From assembly GCA_039619475.1 (NCBI GenBank), contig CM077115.1, positions 516,294,815 to 516,358,814 of the forward strand: 64,000 nucleotides of DNA. Direction: 5' to 3'. The DNA is from Icerya purchasi (taxonomy: Eukaryota; Arthropoda; Insecta; Hemiptera; Monophlebidae). The notes beneath the pieces were generated by a model that was not told where the DNA came from, ran no database searches, and was given only the letters and a program-made list of their open reading frames with translations. Position numbers and translations under genes: made by a program. Of this stretch, positions 35,701-49,696 are shown in pieces (position 1 is the stretch's first letter; each line of letters opens with the position of its first letter).

Positions 35701-38700
35701 GATTTTTTTGTTTAACTTTTCTTCTTCCATTATTATTGCGATTTTGACATCTAAACTTATTCACCGTTATGTACTATTCGGAAATTATTGATGGATGGGG
35801 ACTTTTCCAGTTTGATTACTTTTTGGTTTTTTCGAATGAATGTTTCCTCCCCGTTCAAGCCGTTACTCCAGTGGGGACATCCTTCTAGTTCTAACTAAAT
35901 TTCACTTTCTACTCCGGTAACATTTTGCTCCTAGTCCTTGTCTTTGTTCAGCATTGTTCACCGCTATTGATGATAAAATGTATTTCGATATTTTTTCTTT
36001 TCCATTTCGAGTTTTTAGTAAGGGACTTCTTGCGACACGCATTACATAATAATTTTACTTAAATTCTTTTTAATTAGTAATCAGACTCCATTCCAGTTGA
36101 ATCCGAGAGGTACGTAACTTTATCTCTCTTTCGTTTTGGCGTTTTTTTTTTTTTGTTTTTTTTTTTTTTAGACACCAATGTAAAACTTTAAGCACATGTT
36201 TCAACTAATTACGTATTTTTATACAATTTTCGAATGACCGATATGCGTACTGTTCAGCCGTCTGCAGCGTCGCGGTTGCTTCTTGTTTATGCTATTTCGA
36301 ATCCCCTAATTGCGTTTTCAGGAGGTCTACGCATATTTTTATTTTATTTTTTTTTCCCATTTTTTACCACTAACAATACCAAATTAATATTGAAACCTGG
36401 ACATCCGATCCGGTATAATCAGTGATTCGAGAAACGGAAGAACCTCGGTTAAGTTCATCTCCCCGTGTTATAGCTTAACGAATACGGTAAAAAAATCGAC
36501 ACAGCGAAGAAATGGTTATTTTCGGCAACACTTATGCAATTGCTCATAAAGATCAACACACTCCGCCAAAAATTCGAGCAAGCCCAACATTTTTAAAGAA
36601 TTAATAATAAAAAAAAGTTTCAGAAAATAATGCACCAGGGGGATGTGACGAACGAGCATGTTTCGGTAGTTTGCAGAAGCAGACACGAGAAACTTTTGCG
36701 AAATTAAAGAACAATAGCAAGAGTGAAATTCGTGTCTGGTCGACGATAATGATATCGGGGGGGATGGGACATGAGTCTAGAAAAAACAACGCACTTTGTC
36801 TGTGAGATACGTGAAAGCAGGAAAGCGTCAAATATACATCATACTCGTATGATGAAATACATTTGTAATTATTTTATATAATATGTTCATCTTGCTGGAT
36901 TCTCTTTTAATTTGGAAGAATTTGGGATATTGCGCAACATCTTTTTTTTCCCTTTTTCTATAAAAAATATGATAAGCGCGTATTAAACAATTGTTCTAAC
37001 ATCTCTAACAGTATTACGAGTTTAGTACGTTAACGATAGTTTGAATTTTTTTCTTAAGCGAACCATTTTTAATTTTACATAATTTTTTAACTGAATTAGA
37101 GAACTGTAAAAGAAAAAAAAACCCGGTATTTCATATTCTAGCATGATTTAAATTGATCGGAAGACCTTCTTGTTCTTCATCGATCTTTATAACGCGCATT
37201 TTTTTATAACTAAATTTTGAAAGCTATTCGAAAAAATCCTCGAAAGAAAAATATTTACGCAAGAAATATCACACGCGGTAAGGAAAGGAAATTTAGTAGG
37301 CGCCCTTGTGCAATAAATTTTAGAGCTTCTTGCGCTTTGTGATTTTTTCGCTTATTCCAAAAAAAAAAAAATTACTATCAATGATAATCGGAAATAGAGG
37401 CGACAAGGAGTTGTAGCGGCAATGAGTTTTTCCTAAATAATCTGTTAATTGATTTTAATTCAACTTTAAACAAAAATTACGATCGGACCCGGATAAAGCA
37501 CGTGATCGGTTCCCGAAAGGAATTTAAAAGAATTGTCCTTCAGATTTTCCGATTTTCCGATTAGGTATTAAGTATTTTAATTTTCCATCGATTAGCGAAT
37601 TAAGTCAAAATCGGTTTGTCGGTGTTCCGTCTTTGTTTAAAAACGAGCTTGTACCAGAAAGCCGAAAAAATTGTTATGGCGCGCAATCGTTATTACATTT
37701 TATAAATTAACGTATAATCTAACAACGCGGAATAGGCAGGCAATTTCGGGGTATATTGTGTTTTTCGCAAACGACAAAAAGAGCCACGTAATAATAAATT
37801 GGTTGGATCGACCGACTTTGGGATTTTTTAATGATAAATTTTAACGATGCTATAATATGGAAATTTATCGATACAACCGTGTGTGTGTGTGTGTATGCTC
37901 AATTATAAAAGCACAAAAACCCCCATAATTATGTGAAATTTCATAACCAAAAAAAAAAAATATTACGAAAATTCTTAAATGATTTTACAAGCACGTTTTA
38001 AAGATCCTCAATACTAAATAAATCTGGCATAAATCTTTATAGCACTACTACTACACATGCCCGGGGCACCCCGTGAAGTGCATTAACTACTTTGCAATTA
38101 TATATTCCAAAATAATAACAATTAGAACAATAATAATAGTAATAATAATAATGATGCGGAGAAAAAAATGAAAGACTTAAACTATTTACAACTTAAAGAG
38201 ACTTACATCGTTAGTTTTATTATCGGGAAAGATTATCTCGTGAAGAGAGCGGCGCGCGTCATACAACGAGACAAAGAGGTCTTTTGTAGAGCAGAGTGAG
38301 GCACAGCAGCCGCAGATGGACTCTGATAAATAATTAACGTTTTGGCAACGGTAAAGTAAGTTTGCTCGTTTTTCCGGGGTTTATTCTTTTTCTGATTCAG
38401 TCGAATTTAACAAGAAGAAGACAGTGTCGTACGCAGCTGCGCTGGCCCTGGCCGTCGTCTAAAGTCGAAAGCGGGGCCACGACGAAACACTCTAGAATGT
38501 GCGCCTTGTTCACTAGTATCCTGACTACATTTGGTTCCACTCATTAGCTGAATACAATGAACTGTTTTGTTCCTAGAATAAAGAACGATACAAGCGTGCT
38601 CCGTAATGGTCCGTCTTCGTTCTAACTGTGCTAGACGTGCACACCTGTAGCCCGGGCAGCGTGCGCTATTAATTATTAGCGATGTTCGCTTGTCCTTGTT

Positions 38701-39059
38701 TTCGAAAAACAAATTCTACAGAATGGCCAACGCGCGTTTTCCGTTTTCGTGCTTCACTATTATAATAAGTGGCTAATTAAAGGTAACCTCCGAAAACGTC
38801 CTGCCCAGCCTCAAAGGTCGCTTTGCACAGTGCCAAAAGCGCATGACAAGATACGTTCCTCTCGTCCCTTAAGTACATTCTTCGCTCCGCGCTAATTACG
38901 TTATTTAGCGAGACTTTCTTTTTGGCCTTATCCTAACCGACCATCGGTGGTCCGGATGATGCACAAAATCGATCAGATCGCTTTGAATATCTATTGCACC
39001 GTTTCGGTAATCATTTTCTATTACCATCCGATACATTACGGGAATGTCATTACGACTAA

Positions 39060-39061
<2 letters not shown>

Positions 39062-39101
<40 letters not shown>
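39062..39101. repeat. CA microsatellite
   Basis: Twenty perfect AC/CA dinucleotides. Confidence 0.95.
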
Positions 39102-39102
<1 letters not shown>

Positions 39103-41047
39103 TAAAATTTGCATGCCTTGTTTAAATTTTAATTATTCCGGACTATTTCTTACGAGAGGCGTCTAAACAAGTACGAGTCCTTCCGGTGGTAATATTTTGT
39201 CAAGTATTTTATCGGGTTTTATTCATTTAAAAATACCAGATGTCTCGTATGAAATACGTCCACAACCTAAAATAGTTAACTAAGAGTGATATAATCGTCC
39301 GGAGTGCCCTCTTAGTTCGGAATATGTCCGGAATTAATGAAAAAATAAAATTACTTTTTCAATTCGTTTCCGAGATTATAGTTTTCTGGAATGTGTTGGA
39401 AGCGCGACCCCTATTCGCATTCGAACGATTTCTCTCTGTTTGTATATGATTGCACTAACGCAATTAGGTTGTTGAAAGTACCAGAAGACAACATAAGGCG
39501 AGTTTTTGAACGCTGAAAAAAAAAAAAAAAATCTACGTTTTCAAAATCAGATCCAAAAATATTCTCGTAGCATTTTGCAATTCGATAACTCGTCTTGGAT
39601 TTACTGGTCAACACTGGTTATGGGAGGAAGGGATTATTCAATTTTTGAAGATGAAAATAGTACTTAAATTCTTTTGCCAGCATTAGAGTAAACCTTTTAT
39701 TTCTATTCTAATTTGATAATAATTTTTTGACGGTTAACTTTTAAATTTCCAAATTAGCGGTCGTCAATAGTTTTATTTACCCAAAGTTCAATTTCGCAAA
39801 TAAAGTTTATCTTCAAAATATACGCTACATTCCCCGGAAGTTTATTAAAAGTTTAACTTAGGTGTATGAAAATATCCCTAAAATATCCCCGAAAAATATT
39901 GAAAGTGTAAAATCATAGAATCGGTTTGAAAGGAGCGTCCGTAAAACCCCGCTCCTCCCCTTATACTTGTTTAGAATCTACATATTTTTGTGTAATGGTT
40001 CATAATGAGAATTTTCTCCGAAGCACACCCAAAAAAAGAAAAAACAAAAAAAAGGGTTACAATTTAAACATTTGATTCATTTATCAGATAGATACACACA
40101 CCTTAGATAAGAAATACTTTTATTCGTTATCTCTCGATTACGAATTTTCGAAATTTCACTTGAAATCAGATTAAAATTTTGTCTAAAATGACCCAAATGG
40201 CTTGCGGATTAACAAACACCGCTCTGGAACCCCGTTAAAAATCGTGGAACACACACATAATATATAGAGATGTATGTGTCGATTGACTTAGCATAGAGTG
40301 TTGGCAATGCGACGATAATGTTTCTAAATGCCGACTTGTAAATGTGGCCCGTGAAGGAATCAGGGCGGCGATCACTCTATCCTTTTAATCGTTTATGCCA
40401 AACATCGGTATTAGAGTTTTTGTCGTGACTGTTACGATTTTTTCGTTATTAATTAGAATAGCGGTGGTCGGACGATCGCTGTTGACATAACGCGATATCG
40501 TCGCAATCGTCGAGAATTACATAATCCGAAAGCAGCAGCAGCGGTATCAGCGAAATTTATTCTAGACTCGATTCGACACGCTTCCTTCGCAGCCACGCCA
40601 AAAGCCGACACTTTCAGATGTTCGTCCGAGGAGACACACTACTTTCCTCGTCGTCAACCAGTTCTGTCACAGGTATCAAGAAAAACATCGATGATAAGGC
40701 GTCGTCAACTATCGATGATAACGGTTAACTGCCGTTCCGATCGAATGATGGCGATGACGAAGACGACAAAAAAAACTGAAGATTTTCCGTTTGCTTGCAG
40801 ATGAAAAATTACCTTACGGCTGATTAACGAACTGTCGAAGCGCATCCCATCCCGGCCATCGCCGCAGCTCATTACGAATATTGTTACAGTGCCCGATGTG
40901 ACATCGATGCGAATCATCTTTTTAAAATTCATCGAAATAAATTCGCAATTCCGCAATAACCCGGCGCAGTCAAACGGAAACTCGGCAATGCTCTTCAAAT
41001 AGTACCTCTTAATTAATAATGCGAAAGCTTTCAAACCTAAAAAAGAT

Positions 41048-41048
<1 letters not shown>

Positions 41049-41100
<52 letters not shown>
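41049..41100. repeat. 52-bp poly-A tract
   Basis: Uninterrupted A run, the longest homopolymer in the window. It may be a retrotransposon tail or slippage; no element body was recognised on its 5' side. Confidence 0.9.
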
Positions 41101-41101
<1 letters not shown>

Positions 41102-41460
41102 CCTATAAACACGAAAAATAGATTCGTCTCTTTTGGGGCAGACAAAAAAGCCTACGTGAAAACTTAAGAAGTTGTAAAGAGAATTTTTCGACAGAAAATA
41201 GGTACATTTTTCCCGTTTACGATATTTAAAGCGATTTCGAGCGGCTATATCAAATTCCAAGTCAAAATACAAAAAAATTTCAATAAATTTACATCATCTC
41301 TCGGAACTGGCCCCCTTTCTCACATTAATGCCGTTGGCCTTAGTACCATTACGAAAAGCTTGACTTCATGATACCTTATCAACAATATATGGGACTCACT
41401 CTGTTTTGCTCAGTTTAGAAATGAAATCATTTTTTTTTAACTTTTTTCCAAACTGATAAA

Positions 41461-41686
41461 TAATGTCATATAATATCACATAATATCGTATAACAATATT
41501 GTATAATAATATCGTATAACAATATCGTATAATAATATCGTATAACAATATCATATAATAATATCGTATAACAATATCGTATAATAATATCGTATAACAA
41601 TATCGTATAATAATATCGTATAATAATATCGTATAATAATATCGTATAATAATATCGTATAATAATATCGTATAATAATATCGTAC
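41461..41686. repeat. 13-bp minisatellite (AATATCGTATAAY)
   Basis: About 17 units. On the left, units ending in C and T alternate (26-bp pairs); on the right only the T form remains, suggesting recent homogenisation. Confidence 0.95.
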
Positions 41687-41739
41687 GCGTGTAACGCAGT
41701 TTTATCTCATTTCCGGTATTAGAAATCCTTTATCCATTC

Positions 41740-42840
41740 TACTTTCGATAATCTTTGTTCGTTTTATTTATGGAAATTTTTTTCTTATCCAAGCTAGATC
41801 ATATCCGAAATGCGTGTCTTGGAGTCCGAAAATTTACCGCTCTCTGCACACGGAATCCTTCGCATTGCTCTCTTTTTCATTCGGAAGTCACAACTATGCC
41901 GTTTTTTTTATTAAACACTTACCTGCGTTATCGCCCACTCATTCTAATCAGCGTTTCATCGCAAATAAAAAAATTCTATCTCATCTCTGCCCCAATTTTC
42001 TTTACTTTCACTATATTTTCTTTGTTCCTTTACCCCATAATTTGCTTTTTTAACAACTATCTCACCAAAACCCATTCTCCTGAGCATGTTATAATATCGG
42101 AATTTTTAAATACTTTAAGCTCTATTCTGCCAAAAATCGCTTTTAATGATTTTCATTGAAAAAAGGATCCCCCCCCCCAGCAGTTGGTTCAGCCTTTTTC
42201 TGTTCTTTCATATCGACTATTCTAAATCCCTTACACTCTTGCTGTTTAATTTTCCACGCCAAGTCTATCGCTACTTTCTCTCCTCCCCCCTGAAAAGTGT
42301 TCTTCTACTACCAGATTCCCCCCAAAAAGTATCTTACAGCCCATCTCATCTCCTCAACCTCTATGACCATGTAATTTTTCTCATACCTTTTCTAATTCAT
42401 AACCTTTTTTGCCTTCGTCACTCCATCCAGATTGATTTTTTTTTATGGGAATAGCCGGCGGACACTCTGCGATCGAAGTCAGTTTACCGGGAGAGGTTTC
42501 TTGGCGTTTTTCAGTCGCACATTAGCACATCTCTTTGCAGCTGCCTATTCTAAATTGTGGACTTACGCGTATTCCTTTTCAGCTCCTGATATCTTCTCAA
42601 CTGGATCTTCTGCCTTATCCTTGTCGTCTCTCTACTTTGGACACAATTTGCTCCCCTTATCGTTTTTTAGTTCCTCACCTATGTCGTCTCCATTTTATCC
42701 CATTCTACTTTTCTTTACTGATCGTATATTTTTTTAATGCTCTTTCACCACTGCTGAACGTTCCTCTTTACTAACACAGATTTTCCTACTCTCTATAGGT
42801 AGCTTTCCTTCCCTAGTTCTTTGGCTAATGTCGGCGCGTC
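41740..42840 (+). mobile_element. Decayed non-LTR retrotransposon (post-RT region and part of RNase H)
   Basis: The broken frames give KLDHIRNACLGVRKF (about 41788-41833), matching the RNACLR region after the LINE reverse transcriptase domain. SEVTTMPFFLLNTYLRYRPLI follows (about 41884-41946), like the E-(A)-xMPLxxRRxxLAYR motif. Pyrimidine-rich sequence with RNase H-like composition continues to about 42840. No frame stays open. Likely the same clade as the copies at 3.5, 6.7 and 22.6 kb. Confidence 0.55.
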
Positions 42841-44065
42841 GACAAACCCGCAAAAGTGCGATAGTCCAAAAATATTTTCTTCTTCGCATGACCTTTTTAA
42901 AAAGCTATTTTAAATCTTTTTTTCTTTTTTTATTATTATTATTTTATTAATTCTTTAAAATCTTGCAATTTTCTCTCAGTTCACTCGATCATGTAAGCTC
43001 ACCTATTTTGGCCAGAACAATAAAAAGTACAGGGGACAGTAGGCTATTTCAAAGTTGGACGAGTTAAATAATGAAACTTTTAAAACATCAGTCCACGGGT
43101 CGTCATTTTCCAAATAAAACAAAAAAGTCGAGAGATTAATTCTAGAGCAAAGAAGAGAACTTAGTTTGGCGTCAGTTTTTCTATAGTTTAACCTGTGCGC
43201 GCGCAGTTTTTCAAAAATATTTCCTAGGAAATCAACGTATCATCCGTGGATAATACCAAATCGATAGGACAGTTAAAAATGGGAACAAAAAATCCGTTAT
43301 AAAAAAATAGAGAAATTTCGGAAAACGACGTTAAATGAAATAGGGATTGTTTTTTCGATATAACAAATTTTAGTACGATTTTTATTGTTTTCGATGAAAA
43401 AATCGAATACTTTACAATGTCGGTACTGGTTTTTGAGTTTTGTCTGTTTAATTTTCTTTATTTCGAATACGATATACCCAGTCCGGATTGCTTCGAAAAT
43501 TTTTAATTTTGTATCTACACTCCTAATTGTGTTCGTTCCCCTCATAAAATAGAATTATTTTGGTTGTCCCGAACGCGATAGTTAATTTTAGTGCGAACGC
43601 TGCCTCATCAACTACGTTATTGCACAGTGGGGAATTAAAAGAAAACCTTTATTTATAATGGGGTTTATATTATTGTTTCTTGTTTTTATTTTAGTATGTT
43701 GATTCGGAATGTTCGTAATTTTACAAAGTGTCGGAGGAACTTCTCATACGCATATATTTATTACACCATCTTGATTTCGAGATTTTACTTTACCGAAATA
43801 AGCTTTAATTTTAGTAATCAAAATTCAATATAAAATGTCGGACAACGTCAAAATGAAGTTTAGAAAGTATATAGAAAAATAGTATTCATTGTGCGCCAAT
43901 ATGTAACTTTTTTTTTTTTTTTTTTTTTGAATCGTATTTCTCAAACGGACAGCGTTTACATTATATATTACTGCGAATAGATAGATGTTTTTTGATGAAA
44001 CGGTTATCATTTTAAAATTTTACTGATCGAATCGAATTAATTTGTGTTTCTTTTTTTAAACATAG

Positions 44066-44231
44066 GTCATGGTGGAGTCAACCAACTTGGCGGTGTATTT
44101 GTTAATGGCCGACCACTTCCAGACGTAGTACGTCAACGAATAGTGGAACTAGCTCATAATGGTGTTCGACCTTGCGACATATCCAGACAGTTAAGAGTAT
44201 CTCACGGCTGTGTATCGAAGATACTTTCCAG
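44066..44231 (+). CDS. sv: Pax2/5/8-class paired-domain exon (shaven/sparkling orthologue), N-terminal subdomain
   Basis: The exon encodes the N-terminal (PAI) half of a paired domain, a sequence-specific DNA-binding module of a nuclear transcription factor. The frame reads [18 protein letters not shown], then the helices containing [11 protein letters not shown] and [19 protein letters not shown]. The residues that distinguish Pax5 from Pax6 binding (paired-domain positions 42, 44, 47) are Q, R and H, the Pax2/5/8 state; Pax6 has I, Q, N. AHNG and KILS, rather than vertebrate AHQG and KILG, match my memory of Drosophila sv. Boundaries are clear: a T-rich tract and AG at 44064-44065, and donor GT at 44232-44233 after TCCAG. 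The acceptor is phase 1 (codon completed by GT) and the exon ends two bases into an Arg codon, so both neighbours must be exons. Length is 166 nt. The second half of the paired domain is not seen downstream. In flies this gene acts in eye cone cells and sensory bristles; that role is carried over by orthology only. Confidence 0.95.
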
Positions 44232-44451
44232 GTACTGTCCCAATGTGATCATTTTTTATTCCTAAAAAATTAAATACATTTTTACGAATCACTTTTACAT
44301 TCCACGCTTGTTTATATCATCGAGAGAAGTGTAGTTTTTTTTCTTTTTCTTCCTTTTTCTGTTTTTTTTTTTTCTTATTCCAAACTTTTTAAAATCAATT
44401 TAATCTTTTCAAATTTTAATAATATTTACTTTAGCTTTAATATACGATAAG

Positions 44452-44468
44452 CCCCCCCCCCCCCCCCC
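44452..44468. repeat. Poly-C tract
   Basis: 17 consecutive C, unusual for this AT-rich DNA. Confidence 0.9.
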
Positions 44469-47400
44469 TAGTCGTGATATCTTGCCGTGTGAGTGTGAGC
44501 GCTTTTGCCCGCTAGAAACGCACTCAGAGACGGAAACTGTAGAAATTAGTTCAAAATAATGGATTATTAAAAGATAGCTTTAATCGGCAGCCGAAAAGGG
44601 AGAAGCATCTAAAGTGTAACAGATGAAGAGGAGCCGTTTTATTCGGAAAGTATCATTAAATTTGTGGAGTTCTTGTAGTGAAATAAGGCAGTATTTCGAA
44701 TTTTTGAAAGTGTTATAAAAATAATATTTTATAAAGAAAGAAACGGTATTTTTACAAATTTAAGGCTTTTAAGTGTATTTTAAAATAATTATTAGTGTGT
44801 ATCGCGATATATTATGATTGAAATATTTGAAGAAAAAAATATTTTTATGTAAACACTATTTTAAGAAATACACATGAGAAATGTATATCATCATTTTGAT
44901 TACAAAAAAATATTTTTAAAAATAAAACCCTCCGAAATATCCGTAATATTTCGGATGTGCCGCTGCTTGATCGAAACTAATAAAAATCCCACAAATCTAA
45001 CGATACTTTCCAAAAATAAAACAGCAGCTCCTTCTCATCTGGTACATGAAAAGAGTTTGGTATTTAACATCGCGTCAAAAACTAAAAAATAAGACATAAA
45101 CTGTTGTATAACTGTTTGCACTATTCGGTTAATCGATTTTGTAGCGTTATTTATGTGTTATGTATTTCACAACTTGAACTGGCATCCGTTTTTTCTCATA
45201 TCTACCGTTGTACTGTCAAATATGATACATCCAATCGTAAAATTCTCATTTTTGACTAAAGCCGGCCTAAATATGAAATGCTATATGATGCTCTGATCAC
45301 TAAATCTGAAAAATTGAAATTATGTATCGGCTACACTTTTAAATTCTTCATTCCAATGTCTCTAATTCGAAAGTTTTAAAGAGAAGTTTTATTAATACAT
45401 TTGTTAAGGTGGCCATGGAATTAGATTTTATTCAAAACCAGTTTGACAGGACTAGAATTTTCTAATTCATTTTTGATTTCTCAAATAGACTGCTAATGAG
45501 CCTCATCATGCGCGAACAAACAGCTCTGATGCGAAATAAACTCAGAGTAGGTATATTATTAATTACAAAAAAAAAAAAAGATCAACCCAATATCTATCAT
45601 AAAGTATGTTTCAATACCTATATTTACAGTACGCTAAGGGTGGTAATACGGAAAAACCATTACGAAATATGTAACCTTTTTCCTGTTACGACAAAAAACC
45701 AAAAATGAAAATAAAAATAAAACATTGAAACTGCGACAAAACGTAAATTATTATTTTTTCTTTTAAAAACGTTCGTATTCAATCGAAATTTTTGATCCTT
45801 CTATAAATATCATAGAGGAAAATTTTCATCTGCGATAGTAATTATTGGAAAAATAATAAGACTTTTTTCTTTTAATTATTAAAGTTTTACTTTCCCTTCT
45901 TTTAAGACTTGACAATAATAAAAAAAGAAAGAAAAAAAAAACGATATACTAACACAAACAACAAAATACGCAAATATTTTAAATTAAAATACCAACGTGC
46001 TTCGAAAATATTACTCTATAATTTTGTAGTATTAATATAAAATGCTAAATTAAAAATGTAACCGAACAAAAGTAAATACGATAAAATGGATAATAATTAC
46101 GATAGATACAACGGTGATCGATACATATAATTCCGATAATATTATTTAAAAAAAATGGAAAAAATATAGATAAAGTATTGAACATAATTTTAAAATATCC
46201 AAAAAATATCACATGAAAAGGAAGAATAAAATAATAAAGTTGTGTCAATACGGGGAATCAAGTAGAAAAATTAAATAAATCGAAAACTTACTATGCCTTT
46301 TTTTGATTAAGAATAAAAAATTGTTATTATTATGATTATATTTAATTTTTTTTTTTGATTTTATTATATATGTAAAAAATAATGCGGTAGTGTTAAGTAT
46401 TTTTACTTAATCAATTATTTTCAATATTTTTGCAATCTGTCTCCATCTTAAATGTTAATTATGATTAGAATTCTTAGGAATAGTATATATTAAAAAAAAA
46501 AAAAAAGGAAAAAAAAAACTCACGCGTTAATGGATTTGCTATAATTTTACAATGTATAGAAAACCAAATAGCAATTTTTCAAATTTACTAATATTAAGTT
46601 TATAATAACTGAAATGTAAAGTTGATTAGAAAACTTGCGGAATAAAAAAAAGGGCGAAAGTTAATGAATAAAATAAATACAAACCAACACTCTGATAATT
46701 CAGAACCTTTTCCGAAATTAGAATAAAGTCAGAATCTATTTAAATAATGCAATGTTTTTCTTTAGCTAAAGGCTTTTAGCAAAATAGAAATATTCACTCT
46801 GAAATGTATATTATGTTTTCATACTCCGGTATCAGAGCGCCTTTTGAACGTGCGTTGTGTGGCCATTATTTTTATCAGGAAACTCTCAATGATTCGTATG
46901 GTCATCATTTTCTACTTAATTAGTCACAATAATTTAACGCTTGATATTTAATAATATATATATTTCATTATGCCTTAGTGATCTGTGATTCTCGGAGCAC
47001 TTGAACTAGTAATATTTCGATCATTTCACAACGCCTCGGGGGCACCAGAAAACGAATTAAGTTAATGCGCGGCATTTCAATATGGGAAAGCGCGCTTACA
47101 GAATTGTTTGCGCACGTGCCGGCAAAAAGAGTCGAAAAGAATAATAATAGGTTGTTGTAGCCAGAAAACGGATTTAAAAGAAATAAGTTATTACTCCGAT
47201 CAGTTGAATAGTAGTACGATGGTAAACAGTCGTCAGCGCTTCATTCGTGTTTACATTAAATGTACACACATTCGTGGATACCTGTTTGTACGTGCGTCCT
47301 TGTTAAATTTGTCTCATTTTTAATATGTTTCGCCGAGCAACCTTGTGACAGCTTAGTTGTGGAAAAATTTATGTTGTCCTATTGTGCCAAAATATGGTTT

Positions 47401-47560
47401 CCGACAGCGACTGCTAGACATTTCTTCTATTTGTACGAACAGAGAGAGTACTCCCGGGCCATTGCAATCAGTTTCTCAATTTGTTATAATGAGCATTTTG
47501 AGAATTTCCATTTCGAAAATTGACCGTTTATTTACACGATTATTAGACTACAAAATTCCA

Positions 47561-47729
<169 letters not shown>

Positions 47730-48430
47730 TTTTTTGTTTTACAAAATGTACAAAACAAAAGAGGAGCGCAAATATATAGCAAAATAAGCATATTAGGAAA
47801 TAAGAAAAACGAAGTTGACATATAACTTGTTAACTTCTAGGCGCGATTGAAAAACTTATAGAATAATCTCTTCGTAACGAAATAATACCGAAGAAACAGT
47901 ATTACTTTTATCGAAAATATTAATTTATTGCGTTTTTTTGACTCGGCACATAAAGAAGCGATATTATCGTACAGGTACCACACTTCCTTAAAAATGCTAG
48001 TAACGGGAATAAAAATTAAATTGAAAAGTACTTTGATAATATTTTCGAATTTGCCAATACTTCCGCGTAAGTTTATACAATTCTTCATCTATTTGATGTT
48101 GATAGGAACAGCGCGCATCATCTTTAGGATCAAAAATAATTAAACGCCGGAACATTTGTAATCATTTTTTTTTGCCGAAAGAAAGAGAATTTTTCTTAAG
48201 AGTTATTAATATTTAATAAAATGTTTCTTCTGAAATTTTGTGATAAGGAGGTCTAAAATTTACCACCGCTACATGCTTATCTAAAGTGTTCGTAACTAGC
48301 GTCGTGATTTATTTTTAAATATATCTCATATAAACGCTACGTCAGGATGCGGGAGAATTCCGGTTGTTTATCTACATTGACGAAAATCCTCAAAAAAAAT
48401 CGACATTTATTTTCACGCCAAACATGATTT

Positions 48431-48556
48431 TTTAATTTTAATTTTAATTCCAATTTTAATTTTAATTGTAATTTTAATTGTAATTTTAATTTTAATTGTA
48501 ATTTTAATTTTAATTGTAATTTTAATTTTAATTTTAATTGTAATTTTAATTTTAAC
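48431..48556. repeat. TTTTAA/TTGTAA hexamer repeat
   Basis: About 20 units of ATTTTA with interspersed ATTGTA variants. Confidence 0.9.
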
Positions 48557-49696
48557 TTATTTAATAAACGTGGTCTTTTTTTTGTACCTTAATGTGAAAT
48601 ACGTTTTTTGGGTCGACGCGTTAAATATTTCTTTTCACAGGAATGTGTGTAACACTAGTAATTTTACCACACAGGCAAAGTATAATTAATAAACGACACT
48701 AAAAACAGCGTGCTTCACTCTTGTACGCTTTTAGCATCAAGGGGCTCTCAAAAATTTCCGGTTTTTTTTTTATGTAAATTAATAATGGTGAGAAATGAAA
48801 GGTTTTTATTCATGTTGATCTTTTCTTTCGCGTGAAAATTGGAGCAGATTTTTATATTATTGCGCGACTGACTTTAAACAATTTCCTTTTCTTTTTCGTA
48901 TTATTCTTTACGAAAAAAATTTGCATAAAGCGCACGTAACCTTCGCCATCTTACGAGATAACGTTGAATGAAAAACAATACAAAAGCTAAACTAAAAATG
49001 CTGAATTGCATTTTTCTTACAGTGTAAACTCAAATACTAACGAAAAAAGGGTCACACGAAAGAGCCTAAATAAATTTTGCATCAATAGGAATACCAGGAG
49101 AATTACATACTTGAAAATAGGTAAACGTGTTAAAAATTATTTTCAATTGAAAACTACACCAGTATGCCACCGCTTCGTGAATTTAATCACTTAGGACACA
49201 CGCATCAATGAAAAATCTATGCAAAAAAAAAAGGCACATTTAACTTAAATCAGTGTAAAATTACACTTCATCAGTATTCAAATTACGCCGAATAATTATT
49301 ACGATGCGTATTTTCTAAATTTTAATAATAGTCAATTTATTCCTTACTTTTTTATCGTTTACAATTGTACCAGCTCGGGGTCACGGTAATTTTACAACCT
49401 ATTTAAGGGTAGAAACCTATTTAATTGCATAAAACTCTGCCCGGATGCTGTGCGTGTTTGATATATTTTGCCAGAATTTGAAATTGTACAGCTATTTTCT
49501 TAGATTGCAGTATGGAAGAATTAGTAAAATAAGCATTTTATTCGAATAAGGTAACCATCGAAGAAATGAAATAAAATATAATTCTCTCTATGTTAAAGCG
49601 ATTAATCAAATTTCGTTCGTAACTATATCATTGATAAGATTATTAAAATTACGGAAATTACAGCATCAAAGTGAAACACACTGTGTAAACGGAATT

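Larger units (their letters stand above)
28902..44065 (+). other. sv: Predicted intron 1 of the Pax2/5/8 gene (15.2 kb)
   Basis: Runs from donor GTAAGT at 28902 to the T-rich acceptor ending AG at 44065. Apart from the repeats listed separately (33.9, 35.2, 35.6, 39.1, 41.0, 41.5 and 41.7-42.8 kb), I see no further exon. Two less AT-rich, non-repetitive blocks, 38230-38760 and 40440-40700, have no coding sense and might be regulatory. Stretches 28.9-33.8, 36.0-38.2 and 42.85-44.0 kb hold only AT-rich sequence, homopolymers and short microsatellites such as a GT run near 37882. Confidence 0.5.
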
